Assembly (NCBI GenBank): GCA_963754285.1
Contig: CAVWFN010000002.1
Location: 62,001 to 126,000 of the forward strand
Direction: 5' to 3'
DNA from: RYN-133 sp963754285
GTDB taxonomy: Bacteria; Actinomycetota; Actinomycetes; Mycobacteriales; Jatrophihabitantaceae
Length of the DNA: 64,000 bases
Under the pieces are notes generated by a model. The model was given only the letters and a program-made list of their open reading frames with translations, searched no databases and was not told the DNA's origin. The position numbers were made by a program, and so were the translations under genes. Positions within the stretch are counted from its first letter, which is position 1. The number at the start of each line of letters is the position of its first letter. Below, piece after piece: positions 19,276 to 27,978 of this stretch.

Positions 19276-19352
19276 CGCCGGACGAGTCTCCCGCTCGGCG
19301 CGTGATCAGTCAGGCAGATTTCGCCGACGGCACAACGTGTCGGTGACTCGGT

Positions 19353-20123
19353 TCAGTCGGGAAGACTGGAGGCGGCGTCGGCATCGAGCAGCCACACGGT
19401 GCGCTCACGTCCCAGGGCGCCTGCGGACGGGACGTGCTCGCGACGCGCATCGGGCGCGAGCGCGGCGGCAACCGCGTCGGCCTTGCCCGTCCCGGACGCA
19501 ACCGCCCAGATCTGGTTCGCGGTGTTCAGCGCGTCGAACGACAGCGAGAGTCGAAGGGGCGGCGGCTTGGGTGACTCGCGCACCGGGATGACAGCCGCGG
19601 ACAGGTCGCGCGCGGACGGGTGGTCGGGGAACAGCGAGCAGCAGTGCCCGTCCGGGCCGATGCCGAGCAGCACGACATCGAAACTCGGCACCTCACCGGC
19701 ATCGGACGGTCGCCGATTCTCATGCAGCGTGCGCGCGTAACCGGCCGCAGCAGCGTCAAGGTCCTCGCCGTACTCGCCGCCGGCCGGCGGCATCGAATAG
19801 CGGGTGGCCGCCGAGAACGGCGCACCCGCGAACAGCAGCTTCTCGGCAGGAGCGTCGTTGCGGTCGGGGGAGTCGGACGGCACGAACCGCTCGTCGCCCC
19901 AGAACACGTCGATCTTCGACCAGTCGAGTGCCTGGGCTGATGCCGTCGGCGCAGTGAGCGCGGCCCAGACCTTCTCCATGATCGAGCCGGCGGTGAGCGC
20001 CACCGCCGCGCGTCCGTGCTCGTCGATCGCCGAGCCGACGGTCGTCACGAACATGTCGGCGACCTGCTGGGCGAGTTCGTCGGCCGTCGGGTAGACGATG
20101 TGTTCGACGGATGGGTCAGCCAA
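19353..20123 (-). CDS. pgl: 6-phosphogluconolactonase
   Basis: 256 residues of the SOL/DevB family. FWGDERFVP (about residues 72-80) and LGIGPDGHCCSLFPDH (about 150) are the family signatures. It hydrolyses 6-phosphogluconolactone in the oxidative pentose-phosphate pathway. The likely start is TTG at 20123, 3 nt after the opcA stop. It is the last gene of tkt-tal-zwf-opcA-pgl. Confidence 0.94.
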   Translation of the reverse strand: MADPSVEHIVYPTADELAQQVADMFVTTVGSAIDEHGRAAVALTAGSIMEKVWAALTAPTASAQALDWSKIDVFWGDERFVPSDSPDRNDAPAEKLLFAGAPFSAATRYSMPPAGGEYGEDLDAAAAGYARTLHENRRPSDAGEVPSFDVVLLGIGPDGHCCSLFPDHPSARDLSAAVIPVRESPKPPPLRLSLSFDALNTANQIWAVASGTGKADAVAAALAPDARREHVPSAGALGRERTVWLLDADAASSLPD

Positions 20124-20126
20124 TCG

Positions 20127-21098
20127 TCAGCCCTCGTTCGCCAGCGCGGGATCGTGCCAGATGTGGGTACGCACCGCCGGGCGTGAGGTGAGGTCCTTTT
20201 CACCGGTGACCGCACCGAGCGCCTCGGCATAGGTCTCGTCGACGTCGAGGCGGCGCAACTCTTCGGCGAGCAGGTCGCCGGTTGCGCGGGCCGGGAACGG
20301 CGCGATCGAGTCCATCTGGTTCGGCCGGCTCATCACCAGCTTGTAGCTCTCGTTGCGCATCTCGACGTAGTGGCCGTCGTCGAAGTCGATGCGCACCTTG
20401 GTGATGTAGCGCCCTTCGTCCTTCTCGACCGGCACGTACAGGCCCAGTCGCGACGACAGCCAGCCGGCGAGCAGTTGCGCAGACGGATCGGTCGGATTGC
20501 CGTGCACGACGACGCTGGAGGGCGTGCGCGTCACGGTGTCGAACGCAGACGCCAGCGCCGCGCGCCACGGCGTGATCACCGTCCAGGTCAGGTCGGTGTC
20601 ACCCGGTGCGTAGTCGTCGGCGCGCTGCTTGAGCGAGGCGGACGGATCGGGGTCGCGAATCACGTTGGTGATGCGGCGGTCGGCGAATACTCCGAGCGGG
20701 TCGTAGGCGATGACCTCGGGCGTCTCGCTGTACCACCACGCGACGACCGGCGCGTCCGGTGCGAGCAGCGGCAGTGTCACCGACTCGGCGTGCAGCGCGA
20801 GCCGTCCGTACATGCGCAGGACGACGGTTTCTCCCGGGCCGTAACGGCCACCGAGCGAGACTTCGGCATCGAGACGCGGCACGGGCGCCTCGAGGTTGTG
20901 CCGTAGCACCATCAGCACGCGCATCGGGTGCCTGGACGCCGCGATCGACACCGCGGCCTCGACTTCTGCGGCGTCCTTCTCTTCCATCACCACCACGAGC
21001 GTCAGCGCCAGCCCCGAGGTCACGCCGCCGCCGGTGCGTCGTTCTGCCGCCAGCGCCTTGACCACGGCAGTGCCGGTCGTGTCCCACAGAGTTGTCAT
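20127..21098 (-). CDS. opcA: glucose-6-phosphate dehydrogenase assembly protein OpcA
   Basis: 323 residues. OpcA is needed for active Zwf in cyanobacteria and actinobacteria. The sequence LWDTTGTAVVKALAAERR at the start, the middle WWYSETPE and the C-terminal RPNQMDSIAPFPAR fit the actinobacterial family. The ATG at 21098 overlaps the zwf stop (ATGA), which decides the start over an upstream GTG. Confidence 0.93.
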   Translation of the reverse strand: MTTLWDTTGTAVVKALAAERRTGGGVTSGLALTLVVVMEEKDAAEVEAAVSIAASRHPMRVLMVLRHNLEAPVPRLDAEVSLGGRYGPGETVVLRMYGRLALHAESVTLPLLAPDAPVVAWWYSETPEVIAYDPLGVFADRRITNVIRDPDPSASLKQRADDYAPGDTDLTWTVITPWRAALASAFDTVTRTPSSVVVHGNPTDPSAQLLAGWLSSRLGLYVPVEKDEGRYITKVRIDFDDGHYVEMRNESYKLVMSRPNQMDSIAPFPARATGDLLAEELRRLDVDETYAEALGAVTGEKDLTSRPAVRTHIWHDPALANEG

Positions 21099-22732
21099 GG
21101 TCGCCTCCACGACCGTCCGTCACGGTCGAGCATCTCGTCGGCTTCCTTCGGGCCCCACTCACCGGCGCGGTACTTGGCCGGGGGTTGGGTTGCCCAGAAC
21201 TCCTCGAGCGGGTCGATCACCCGCCACGACGCCTCGACCTCGGCGTTGCGCGGGAACAGCGTCGAGTCGCCGAGCAGCACGTCGAGAATCAGGCGTTCGT
21301 AGGCCTCGGGGGACGATTCGGTGAATGCCTCGCCGTACAGGAAGTCCATCGCGACATCGCGAACCTCCATCGCCGAGCCGGGCACCTTGGACCCGAACTT
21401 CAGCGTCACGCCCTCGTCGGGCTGCACGCGGATCACCAGCTGGTTGTGTCCCAGCTCCTCGGTGTCGGTCTGGCTGAACGGCAGGTGCGGCGCCTTCTTG
21501 AACAGCACCGCGATCTCGGTGACGCGCCGCGGCAGCCGTTTGCCGGTGCGCAGGTAGAAGGGCACTCCGGCCCACCGACGCGTGTCGATGCCGAGCCGGA
21601 CGGCCGCGTAGGTCTCGGTCGTCGAGTCTTCCGGCACGTCCTTCTCGGACGTGTAGGCCGCGACCCGCTCACCGGCTTGCCAGCCCTGGTCGTACTGGCC
21701 GCGAATGGCGTAGTCCTCGAGATCGTGCGGCAACGTGATCGCGCGCAGCACCTTCAGCTTCTCGGTCTGGATCGCCTCGGCGGTGAACTCGACAGGTTCC
21801 TCCATCGCGACGAGGGCGAGCAGTTGCAGCAGGTGGTTCTGCAGCACGTCACGTGCGGCACCGGTCGCGTCGTAGAACGCGGCGCGACCGGCGATGCCGA
21901 CGTCCTCGGCCATCGTGATCTGCACCGAGTCGACGTAGTTGGCGTTGAACACCGGCTCGAACAGCTGGTTGGCGAACCGCAACGCCATCAGGTTCTGGAC
22001 GGTCTCCTTGCCGAGGTAGTGGTCGATGCGGAAGACGTCCTGCGGGGTGAACACGTCGTCGACGAGCTTGTTCAGTTCGAGCGAGCTCGGCAGGTCGTGC
22101 CCGAACGGCTTCTCGACCACGACGCGACGCCACCCGCCGGCCTTGTCGTTGTCGGCCATGCCCGTGCGTTCCATCTGCTCGAGGACAGTCGGGAACATCT
22201 TCGGCGGGATCGAGAGGTAGAACGCGGCATTGCCCTTGATGCCGTGCGAGCTGCACAGGTCGTCGAGGGTGTCGCGCAGCGTGTCGAAGGCCTCGTCGTC
22301 GTCGAACGAGCCCGGGACGAACATGATGTCGCCCGACAGTCGCGCCCACACGTCCTCTTTCCAGTCGGTGCGCGCGTGTTCCTTCGCGGCCTTCTTCGCG
22401 AGGTCCTCGAAGTCGCCGTCCTCCCAGTCGCGGCGGGCGAAGCCGAGCAGCACGAAGTCGGCCGGCAACAACCCGCGGTTGGCCAGGTCGTAGACGGCGG
22501 GCAGCAACTTCTTGCGCGCCAGATCGCCCGTCACGCCGAAGACGACCAACGCACACGGCGGCGGGACGCGCGGCAGGCGGCGGTCGCGCGGATCCCGCAG
22601 CGGGTTCGTGTCACTCTGACGCGCCGATGGCGCCGCGCCCGGATGGCGGCTCGGCGGTGCTGTCTCACGCGGCAGCGGCGCCGCGGGATCAGGCTGTGAC
22701 GGCGCCTCAGCCTGCTCGACCTGATCTGTCAC
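21095..22732 (-). CDS. zwf: glucose-6-phosphate 1-dehydrogenase, N-terminally extended
   Basis: 545 residues. The NADP motif GVTGDLARKKLLPA is at about 66-79 and the active-site RIDHYLGKE is present, followed by the usual substrate-binding segments. The first 55 or so residues are Pro/Arg/Ala-rich and look disordered, so the enzyme is somewhat longer than the usual 500. The GTG start overlaps the tal stop (GTGA). It feeds the oxidative branch that makes NADPH. Confidence 0.95.
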   Translation of the reverse strand: MTDQVEQAEAPSQPDPAAPLPRETAPPSRHPGAAPSARQSDTNPLRDPRDRRLPRVPPPCALVVFGVTGDLARKKLLPAVYDLANRGLLPADFVLLGFARRDWEDGDFEDLAKKAAKEHARTDWKEDVWARLSGDIMFVPGSFDDDEAFDTLRDTLDDLCSSHGIKGNAAFYLSIPPKMFPTVLEQMERTGMADNDKAGGWRRVVVEKPFGHDLPSSLELNKLVDDVFTPQDVFRIDHYLGKETVQNLMALRFANQLFEPVFNANYVDSVQITMAEDVGIAGRAAFYDATGAARDVLQNHLLQLLALVAMEEPVEFTAEAIQTEKLKVLRAITLPHDLEDYAIRGQYDQGWQAGERVAAYTSEKDVPEDSTTETYAAVRLGIDTRRWAGVPFYLRTGKRLPRRVTEIAVLFKKAPHLPFSQTDTEELGHNQLVIRVQPDEGVTLKFGSKVPGSAMEVRDVAMDFLYGEAFTESSPEAYERLILDVLLGDSTLFPRNAEVEASWRVIDPLEEFWATQPPAKYRAGEWGPKEADEMLDRDGRSWRRP

Positions 22733-23835
22733 GGGGCCTTCTCGAGTTGGGCCTGCACGCTCTCGGCCAGTTGCGCGTACGAGTCCTCGAACTTCTGCAC
22801 GCCCTCGACCTCGAGCACCTCGATGACCTCGTCGTAGCCGATTCCGAGTTCTTCCAGACCGGCGAACACCTGGCGGGCATCGTCGTAGAAGCCGGTCACC
22901 TGATCGCCCTTGATCTGCCCGTGCTCGGCCACCGCGTCAAGGGTCGCCTCCGGCATCGTGTTCACGGTGTTCGGTGCGCACAGGTCGACGACGTACATGG
23001 TGTCGTCGTAACTCGGGTCCTTGACGCCGGTCGATGCCCACAGCGGTCGCTGGGCGTGCGCCCCGGCCGACTCCAGGGCCTTCCAGCGCTCGGAACCGAC
23101 CACCTTCTCGTACCGCTCATAGGCGAGCCGTGCGTTCGCGATGCCCGCCTTGCCACGCAGTTCGGCCGCCTCACGAGAGCCGATCTTGTCCAGCCGCTTG
23201 TCGACCTCGGTGTCGACCCGGGAGACGAAGAACGACGCGACGGAGCGGATCGTCGACAGGTCGATACCCGCGGCCTTCGCGCCCTCGAGCCCCGTGAGGT
23301 AGGCGTCCATGACTGCGTCGTAGCGGTCGAGCCCGAAGATCAGCGTGACGTTGACGTTGATGCCGGCCGCGGTCGCGGCGGTGATCGCGGGAAGTCCCTC
23401 GGTGGTCGCCGGGATCTTGATCATCACGTTGGGCCGGTCGACCAGCCACCACAAGCCCTTGGCTTCGGCGACGGTGCGATCGGTGTCGTGGGCGATACGC
23501 GGATCGACCTCGATCGAGACCCGGCCGTCCTTGCCGTCCGTCCGGTCGAACACCGGGCGCAACACGTCGCACGCCCATCGGATGTCGAAGGCCATCAGAT
23601 ACCGGACCGCGCCGTCGACGGCGATCTTGCGAGCCGCGAGTTCGCGTACCTGCTCGTCGTAGGCGTCGCCCTTCTCGAGGGCCTTCTGGAAGATGGTCGG
23701 GTTGCTGGTGACCCCGACGACGTGCTTGTTGTCGACAAGTTCCTGCAAGTTGCCGCTGCGCAGCCGCTCGCGGCTGATGTCGTCCAGCCAGACTGAGACG
23801 TCCTGGGCAGAAAGATCGGCGAGTGCGTCGGTCAT
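22729..23835 (-). CDS. tal: transaldolase
   Basis: 368 residues, the length of the actinobacterial transaldolase. The early SVWLDDISRERL and GVTSNPTIFQKAL segments and the Schiff-base region NVMIKIPATTEG (catalytic Lys) are clear. TAAGGAG precedes the ATG by 6-7 nt. It transfers a dihydroxyacetone unit in the non-oxidative pentose-phosphate branch. It lies 10 nt after tkt and overlaps zwf. Confidence 0.96.
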   Translation of the reverse strand: MTDALADLSAQDVSVWLDDISRERLRSGNLQELVDNKHVVGVTSNPTIFQKALEKGDAYDEQVRELAARKIAVDGAVRYLMAFDIRWACDVLRPVFDRTDGKDGRVSIEVDPRIAHDTDRTVAEAKGLWWLVDRPNVMIKIPATTEGLPAITAATAAGINVNVTLIFGLDRYDAVMDAYLTGLEGAKAAGIDLSTIRSVASFFVSRVDTEVDKRLDKIGSREAAELRGKAGIANARLAYERYEKVVGSERWKALESAGAHAQRPLWASTGVKDPSYDDTMYVVDLCAPNTVNTMPEATLDAVAEHGQIKGDQVTGFYDDARQVFAGLEELGIGYDEVIEVLEVEGVQKFEDSYAQLAESVQAQLEKAP

Positions 23836-23845
23836 CGTTATCTCC

Positions 23846-25954
23846 TTACGCTCCGGCGTGTTGCAACGCGGAATGGGCGGCCGCGACGACGCGGTCTGGG
23901 GTGAAACCGAACTGCTCGAACAGAACGTCGCCTTCGGCGCTCGCGCCGAAGTGTTCGATCGAAACCATCTCGCCGGCGTCGCCGACGTACTCGCGCCAGC
24001 CCTGCTTGACCGCCGCTTCGACACTGACCCTGGCCTTGATCTCCGGGGGCAGCACCTCTTGTCGGTACGACGGCGGCTGCGCCTCGAACCACTCGATGCA
24101 CGGCATCGACACGACGCGGGTCGGGGTGCCTTCGGCCTCGAGCGCCTCACGCGCCTTCAGCGCGAGTCCGACCTCGGACCCGGTCGCGATGATGATCACC
24201 TTGGCGCGGCCGGACGATGCCTCCTCGAGGATGTACCCGCCCTTGCCGGCGTCGGCCGTCCTGACCGGGTCGAGCACGGGCAGGTTCTGCCGCGACAGCG
24301 CAAGACCCGCCGGCCCGTCGGTCTTCTCCAGGATCTGTCGCCAGCACACGGCGGTCTCGTTGGCGTCAGCGGGACGCACCATGTCGAAACCGGGGATGGC
24401 GCGCAGTGCGGCCAGGTGCTCGATCGGCTGGTGGGTCGGGCCGTCGCCGCCCAGTCCGATCGAGTCGTGCGTCCACACGAAGATCGACGGCAACTGCATG
24501 AGCGCCGACAGCCGCACCGGCGGTCGCATGTAGTCGCTGAAGACGAGGAACGTTCCGCCGTAGGCGCGCGTGCCACCGTGGACGTTGATGCCGTTGAGGA
24601 TCGCGCCCATCGCGTGTTCGCGGATGCCGAAGTGCAGGGTGCGGCCGTACGGCCCGCCCGGCCACATCTTGGTCTGGTAGTTGGACGGGACGAAGCTGGG
24701 CTCGCCCTCCATCGTGGTGTTGTTCGACTCGGCGAGGTCGGCCGACCCGCCCCACAGCTCCGGGAGGACCGGCGCGAGCTTGGTGAGCACCTCGCCGGAG
24801 GCCTTGCGGGTCGAGATCGCGTTCGCCTTGCCGTCCTTCTCGACCGGCCACGACGGCAGCGCGTCGGTCCAGCCGCCGGGCAGCGTGCGGTTGGCAAGTC
24901 GCTGGTGCAGCTCGAAGGCGGCCTTGTTCTTGCTCGCCCAGGCGTCGTACTCCTTCTGCCACTCGGCGTGCGCCTCGCGACCTCGGTCGATCAGCTGCCG
25001 GGCGTGGGCAAGCACGTCGTCGTCGACGAAGAACTTCACGTCCGGGTCGAACCCGAGGATCTTCTTCGTCTTCGCGATCTCTTCGTCGCCGAGGGCCGAG
25101 CCGTGCGCCGAGCCGGTGTTCTGCTTGGTGGGCGCCGGCCAGCCGATGATCGTGCGCACCGCGATGAACGACGGCTTGTCCGTCACCCGCTGCGCCTTCT
25201 TGATCGCGTCCTCGAGCGCCGACACGTCCTCACCCGAGTCGACGCGCTGCACGTGCCATCCGTACGCCTCGTAGCGCGCGAGCACGTCCTCGCTGAAGGC
25301 GACGGCCGTGTCGTCCTCGATCGAGATGTGGTTGTCGTCGTAGAAAAGGATCAGATTGCCGAGCTCCTGGTGTCCGGCAAGCGAGGACGCCTCGCTCGAG
25401 ACGCCCTCTTCCATGCAGCCGTCGCCGGCGATGACGTAGATGAAGTGGTCGAACGGCGACTCGCCCGCGGCGGTGTCGGGGTCGAACAGCCCGCGCTCAC
25501 GTCGCGCGGCCATCGCCATCCCGACGCCGTTCGCCACGCCCTGTCCGAGCGGACCGGTCGTCACCTCGACGCCGGCGGTGTGGTGGTACTCGGGGTGGCC
25601 CGGCGTACGCGACTCCCACGTGCGCAACGACTCGAGGTCGGACAGCTCGAGGCCGTAGCCGGACAGGTAGAGCTGGCAGTACTGCGTCAGCGACGAGTGC
25701 CCGTTGGAGAGGATGAACCGGTCTCGACCGACCCACTGCGGGTCGGTCGGATCGTGGCGCATCACGCGTTGATAGAGCAGGTACGCCAACGGGGCCAGGC
25801 TCATCGCAGTGCCAGGATGGCCGCTGCCGGCCTTCTGGACGGCATCTGCAGCGAGCAGCCGCGCGGTGTCGACCGCCTTGGTGTCGAGGTCGGTCCACCA
25901 CTTCGGATGCACGGTGTGCACGCCTTCGGACTTGCCGGCTCGAGTAGTAGCCAC
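23846..25954 (-). CDS. tkt: transketolase
   Basis: About 702 residues. The N-terminal AADAVQKAGSGHPG segment, the TPP/Mg motif GDGCMEEGVSSEASSLAG with ILFYDDNHISIE, the PYR-domain start FGIREHAMG and the C-terminal domain are in order. The GTG at 25954 gives a normal length; AAGGGA lies upstream. First gene of the pentose-phosphate operon and divergent from ctaB. It also supplies the route by which xylulose 5-phosphate from the xylose cassette would enter metabolism. Confidence 0.95.
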   Translation of the reverse strand: MATTRAGKSEGVHTVHPKWWTDLDTKAVDTARLLAADAVQKAGSGHPGTAMSLAPLAYLLYQRVMRHDPTDPQWVGRDRFILSNGHSSLTQYCQLYLSGYGLELSDLESLRTWESRTPGHPEYHHTAGVEVTTGPLGQGVANGVGMAMAARRERGLFDPDTAAGESPFDHFIYVIAGDGCMEEGVSSEASSLAGHQELGNLILFYDDNHISIEDDTAVAFSEDVLARYEAYGWHVQRVDSGEDVSALEDAIKKAQRVTDKPSFIAVRTIIGWPAPTKQNTGSAHGSALGDEEIAKTKKILGFDPDVKFFVDDDVLAHARQLIDRGREAHAEWQKEYDAWASKNKAAFELHQRLANRTLPGGWTDALPSWPVEKDGKANAISTRKASGEVLTKLAPVLPELWGGSADLAESNNTTMEGEPSFVPSNYQTKMWPGGPYGRTLHFGIREHAMGAILNGINVHGGTRAYGGTFLVFSDYMRPPVRLSALMQLPSIFVWTHDSIGLGGDGPTHQPIEHLAALRAIPGFDMVRPADANETAVCWRQILEKTDGPAGLALSRQNLPVLDPVRTADAGKGGYILEEASSGRAKVIIIATGSEVGLALKAREALEAEGTPTRVVSMPCIEWFEAQPPSYRQEVLPPEIKARVSVEAAVKQGWREYVGDAGEMVSIEHFGASAEGDVLFEQFGFTPDRVVAAAHSALQHAGA

Positions 25955-25993
25955 GATTGTCGAGGTCCCTTCGCTGTGCAGCGGTGGTGTTCT

Positions 25994-26010
25994 GTAAGGG
26001 CTTACCCCTT
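25994..26010. promoter_or_regulatory. overlapping dyads in the tkt-ctaB divergent region
   Basis: GTAAG-GG-CTTAC (25994-26005) overlaps AAGGG-CTTAC-CCCTT (25996-26010). They lie about 40 bp upstream of the tkt start and about 95 bp from ctaB. They could be an operator or a short leader hairpin of the tkt message. Confidence 0.3.
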
Positions 26011-26090
26011 CTGTCAGCGTAGCCACCCGGTGTGATCGGGAGAACGGTCCGCAGGCCACTGCCGCGTGCAGCTGCGATCACGTCGGCGGT

Positions 26091-26103
26091 TAAGCTGGTC
26101 GCC
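26091..26103 (+). promoter_or_regulatory. leaderless -10 box for ctaB
   Basis: TAAGCT at 26091-26096 and a 7-nt spacer lead directly to the GTG at 26104. This supports both a leaderless message and the choice of that start. Confidence 0.45.
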
Positions 26104-27111
26104 GTGACGCAGACGCCGGTGGCGCCCGTTTCGACGGGCCTGGAAGACGACGTCACCGCATCCCCTTCGTCGCCCGCCTCGCCGGTGGCCGACGCACCGC
26201 GGCTGCACGGCCTGACGACCCGGCCACGACCGCACCGCAATCGCATCGCGGCCTACGTCGCGCTGACCAAGCCGCGCATCATCGAACTGCTCCTCGTGAC
26301 CACGCTGCCGTCGATGGTGCTGGCGGCGCGCGGCCTGCCGAACTGGACGGTCGCGCTGGTCACGATGCTGGGCGGCACGCTCGCCGCAGGCAGTGCGAAC
26401 GCGCTGAATTGCTACCTCGACCGCGATATCGACGCGATCATGCGCCGCACCGGACGCCGCCCGCTGGCCCGCCACGAGGTGTCGCCCACCGGAGCGCTGG
26501 TGTTCGGGCTGCTGCTCGGGGCCGTGTCCGTCGCCGCGATCGGGGTGGTCACGAACTGGCTCGCCGGGGCGCTGACGTTCGTGGCGATCGCGTTCTACAT
26601 CGTCGTGTACACGATGCTGCTGAAGCGGCGCACCGCACAGAACATCGTGTGGGGCGGAGTCGCCGGGTGCATGCCCGTCCTGATCGGCTGGACCGCGGTG
26701 ACCGGGTCGCTGGCTGTCGCACCGTTCGCGCTGTTCGCTGTCGTGTTCTTCTGGACGCCGCCGCATACCTGGGCGCTCGCCACCCGCTACCGCGAGGACT
26801 ACGCGCGCGCCGGCGTGCCGATGCTTCCCGTCGTCGCGCCCGCCCGGCGCGTCGCAGTCGAGATCACCATCTACACCTGGCTCACGGTCGCGGCGTCCCT
26901 TGCGCTCTGGCCGCTGGCCACCGGCTGGCTCTACGGGGTGCTCGCATCGCTCGCCGGCCTGGTGCTGATCGGTGCCGCGCACCGGCTGCTGCACGCGACC
27001 ACGCGCGGGACCCCGGGCGCGATCGCCAAGCCGATGCAGTTCTTCCACCTGTCGAACAGCTATCTCGCCTTCGTGTTCGTCGCGGTAGCGCTCGACACGT
27101 TCGTGCGCTGA
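26104..27111 (+). CDS. ctaB: protoheme IX farnesyltransferase
   Basis: Makes heme O from protoheme for cytochrome oxidase. A UbiA-type membrane prenyltransferase of about 335 residues with 8-9 helices. The diphosphate-binding motif NALNCYLDRDIDAIMRRTGR lies near residue 100 and the second Asp-rich loop YREDYARAGVPMLP near residue 235. The GTG at 26104 is preferred because the upstream region holds its -10 box. The first 45 residues are hydrophilic and Pro-rich. ctaA lies about 3.3 kb downstream on the other strand. Confidence 0.94.
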   Translation: MTQTPVAPVSTGLEDDVTASPSSPASPVADAPRLHGLTTRPRPHRNRIAAYVALTKPRIIELLLVTTLPSMVLAARGLPNWTVALVTMLGGTLAAGSANALNCYLDRDIDAIMRRTGRRPLARHEVSPTGALVFGLLLGAVSVAAIGVVTNWLAGALTFVAIAFYIVVYTMLLKRRTAQNIVWGGVAGCMPVLIGWTAVTGSLAVAPFALFAVVFFWTPPHTWALATRYREDYARAGVPMLPVVAPARRVAVEITIYTWLTVAASLALWPLATGWLYGVLASLAGLVLIGAAHRLLHATTRGTPGAIAKPMQFFHLSNSYLAFVFVAVALDTFVR

Positions 27112-27117
27112 GGCCCT

Positions 27118-27978
27118 GTGCGCCGCTTGCTGCTCGCCACCTGTTCGGCCTTCGCCGAGGGTGACGGCGACGACCGCCTGCTGATCGATCCGCTGGCGGC
27201 GAGCAACGTCGACGCCGAGTTCGTGGTGTGGGACGACCCGACTGTCGACTGGAGCGCCGGCCCGGTCGTGCTGCGCTCGACCTGGGACTACACGCTGCAT
27301 CGGTCGCAGTTCCTCGCCTGGACCAGGTCCGTGCCCGCCCTGCACAACTCGGCAGCCGTCGTGGAGTGGAGTTCGGACAAGGTCTACCTGCAGCATCTCG
27401 CGGACGCCGGCGTCCCGATCACGCCGACGAAAGTAGTGCAGCCCGGAGCGCCGCTCGAGGTGCCCGATCATGAATTCGTCGTGAAGCCGTCGGTCGGCGC
27501 CGGCTCGCGCGGCGCCGGCCGGTTCCTGCCCTCGGCCGCTGAGCAGGCCGCCGCGCACGCAGCGCAGCTGCATGAGGCCGGGCGCACCGTGCTCGTGCAG
27601 CCGTATCTCGGCGACGTCGACGAGCACGGCGAGACGGCGCTGATCTATTTCGCCGGTGCCTACAGTCACGCGATCCGCAAGGGCCCGATGCTGACCGGCG
27701 ACACCGGTCACGACCTCAGTGCCGGCACCGGCCTGTTCCTCGAAGAGAACATCTCCGTGCGCACCCCGTCACCGGCCGAGATCGCGGTCGGCGACCAGGC
27801 GATGCAGTACCTGCAGCAGCGATTCGGGCAGGTGCCGCTCTACGCCCGCGTCGACGTGCTGCCGGGCCCGGGCGGCCCGGTCGTCATCGAGCTGGAGCTG
27901 ATCGAGCCGTCGCTGTTCCTCGGATACGCCGACGGTGCCGCCGACCGGTTCGCAGCCATCCTGGCCACGCTGACGTGA
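27118..27978 (+). CDS. ATP-grasp domain protein of unknown substrate
   Basis: 286 residues. LRSTWDYTLHRSQFLAW (about 58-74) and the ATP-grasp signatures FVVKPSVGAGSRGAGRF, VQPYLGDVDEHGE, YSHAIRKGP and the metal-binding VIELELIEPSLFL near the C-terminus define a glutathione-synthetase-like ATP-grasp ligase family found in many bacteria without an assigned product. Such enzymes join a carboxylate to an amine or thiol through an acyl phosphate. It starts 6 nt after ctaB and overlaps the next gene by GTGA, so it belongs to that operon. Confidence 0.8.
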   Translation: MRRLLLATCSAFAEGDGDDRLLIDPLAASNVDAEFVVWDDPTVDWSAGPVVLRSTWDYTLHRSQFLAWTRSVPALHNSAAVVEWSSDKVYLQHLADAGVPITPTKVVQPGAPLEVPDHEFVVKPSVGAGSRGAGRFLPSAAEQAAAHAAQLHEAGRTVLVQPYLGDVDEHGETALIYFAGAYSHAIRKGPMLTGDTGHDLSAGTGLFLEENISVRTPSPAEIAVGDQAMQYLQQRFGQVPLYARVDVLPGPGGPVVIELELIEPSLFLGYADGAADRFAAILATLT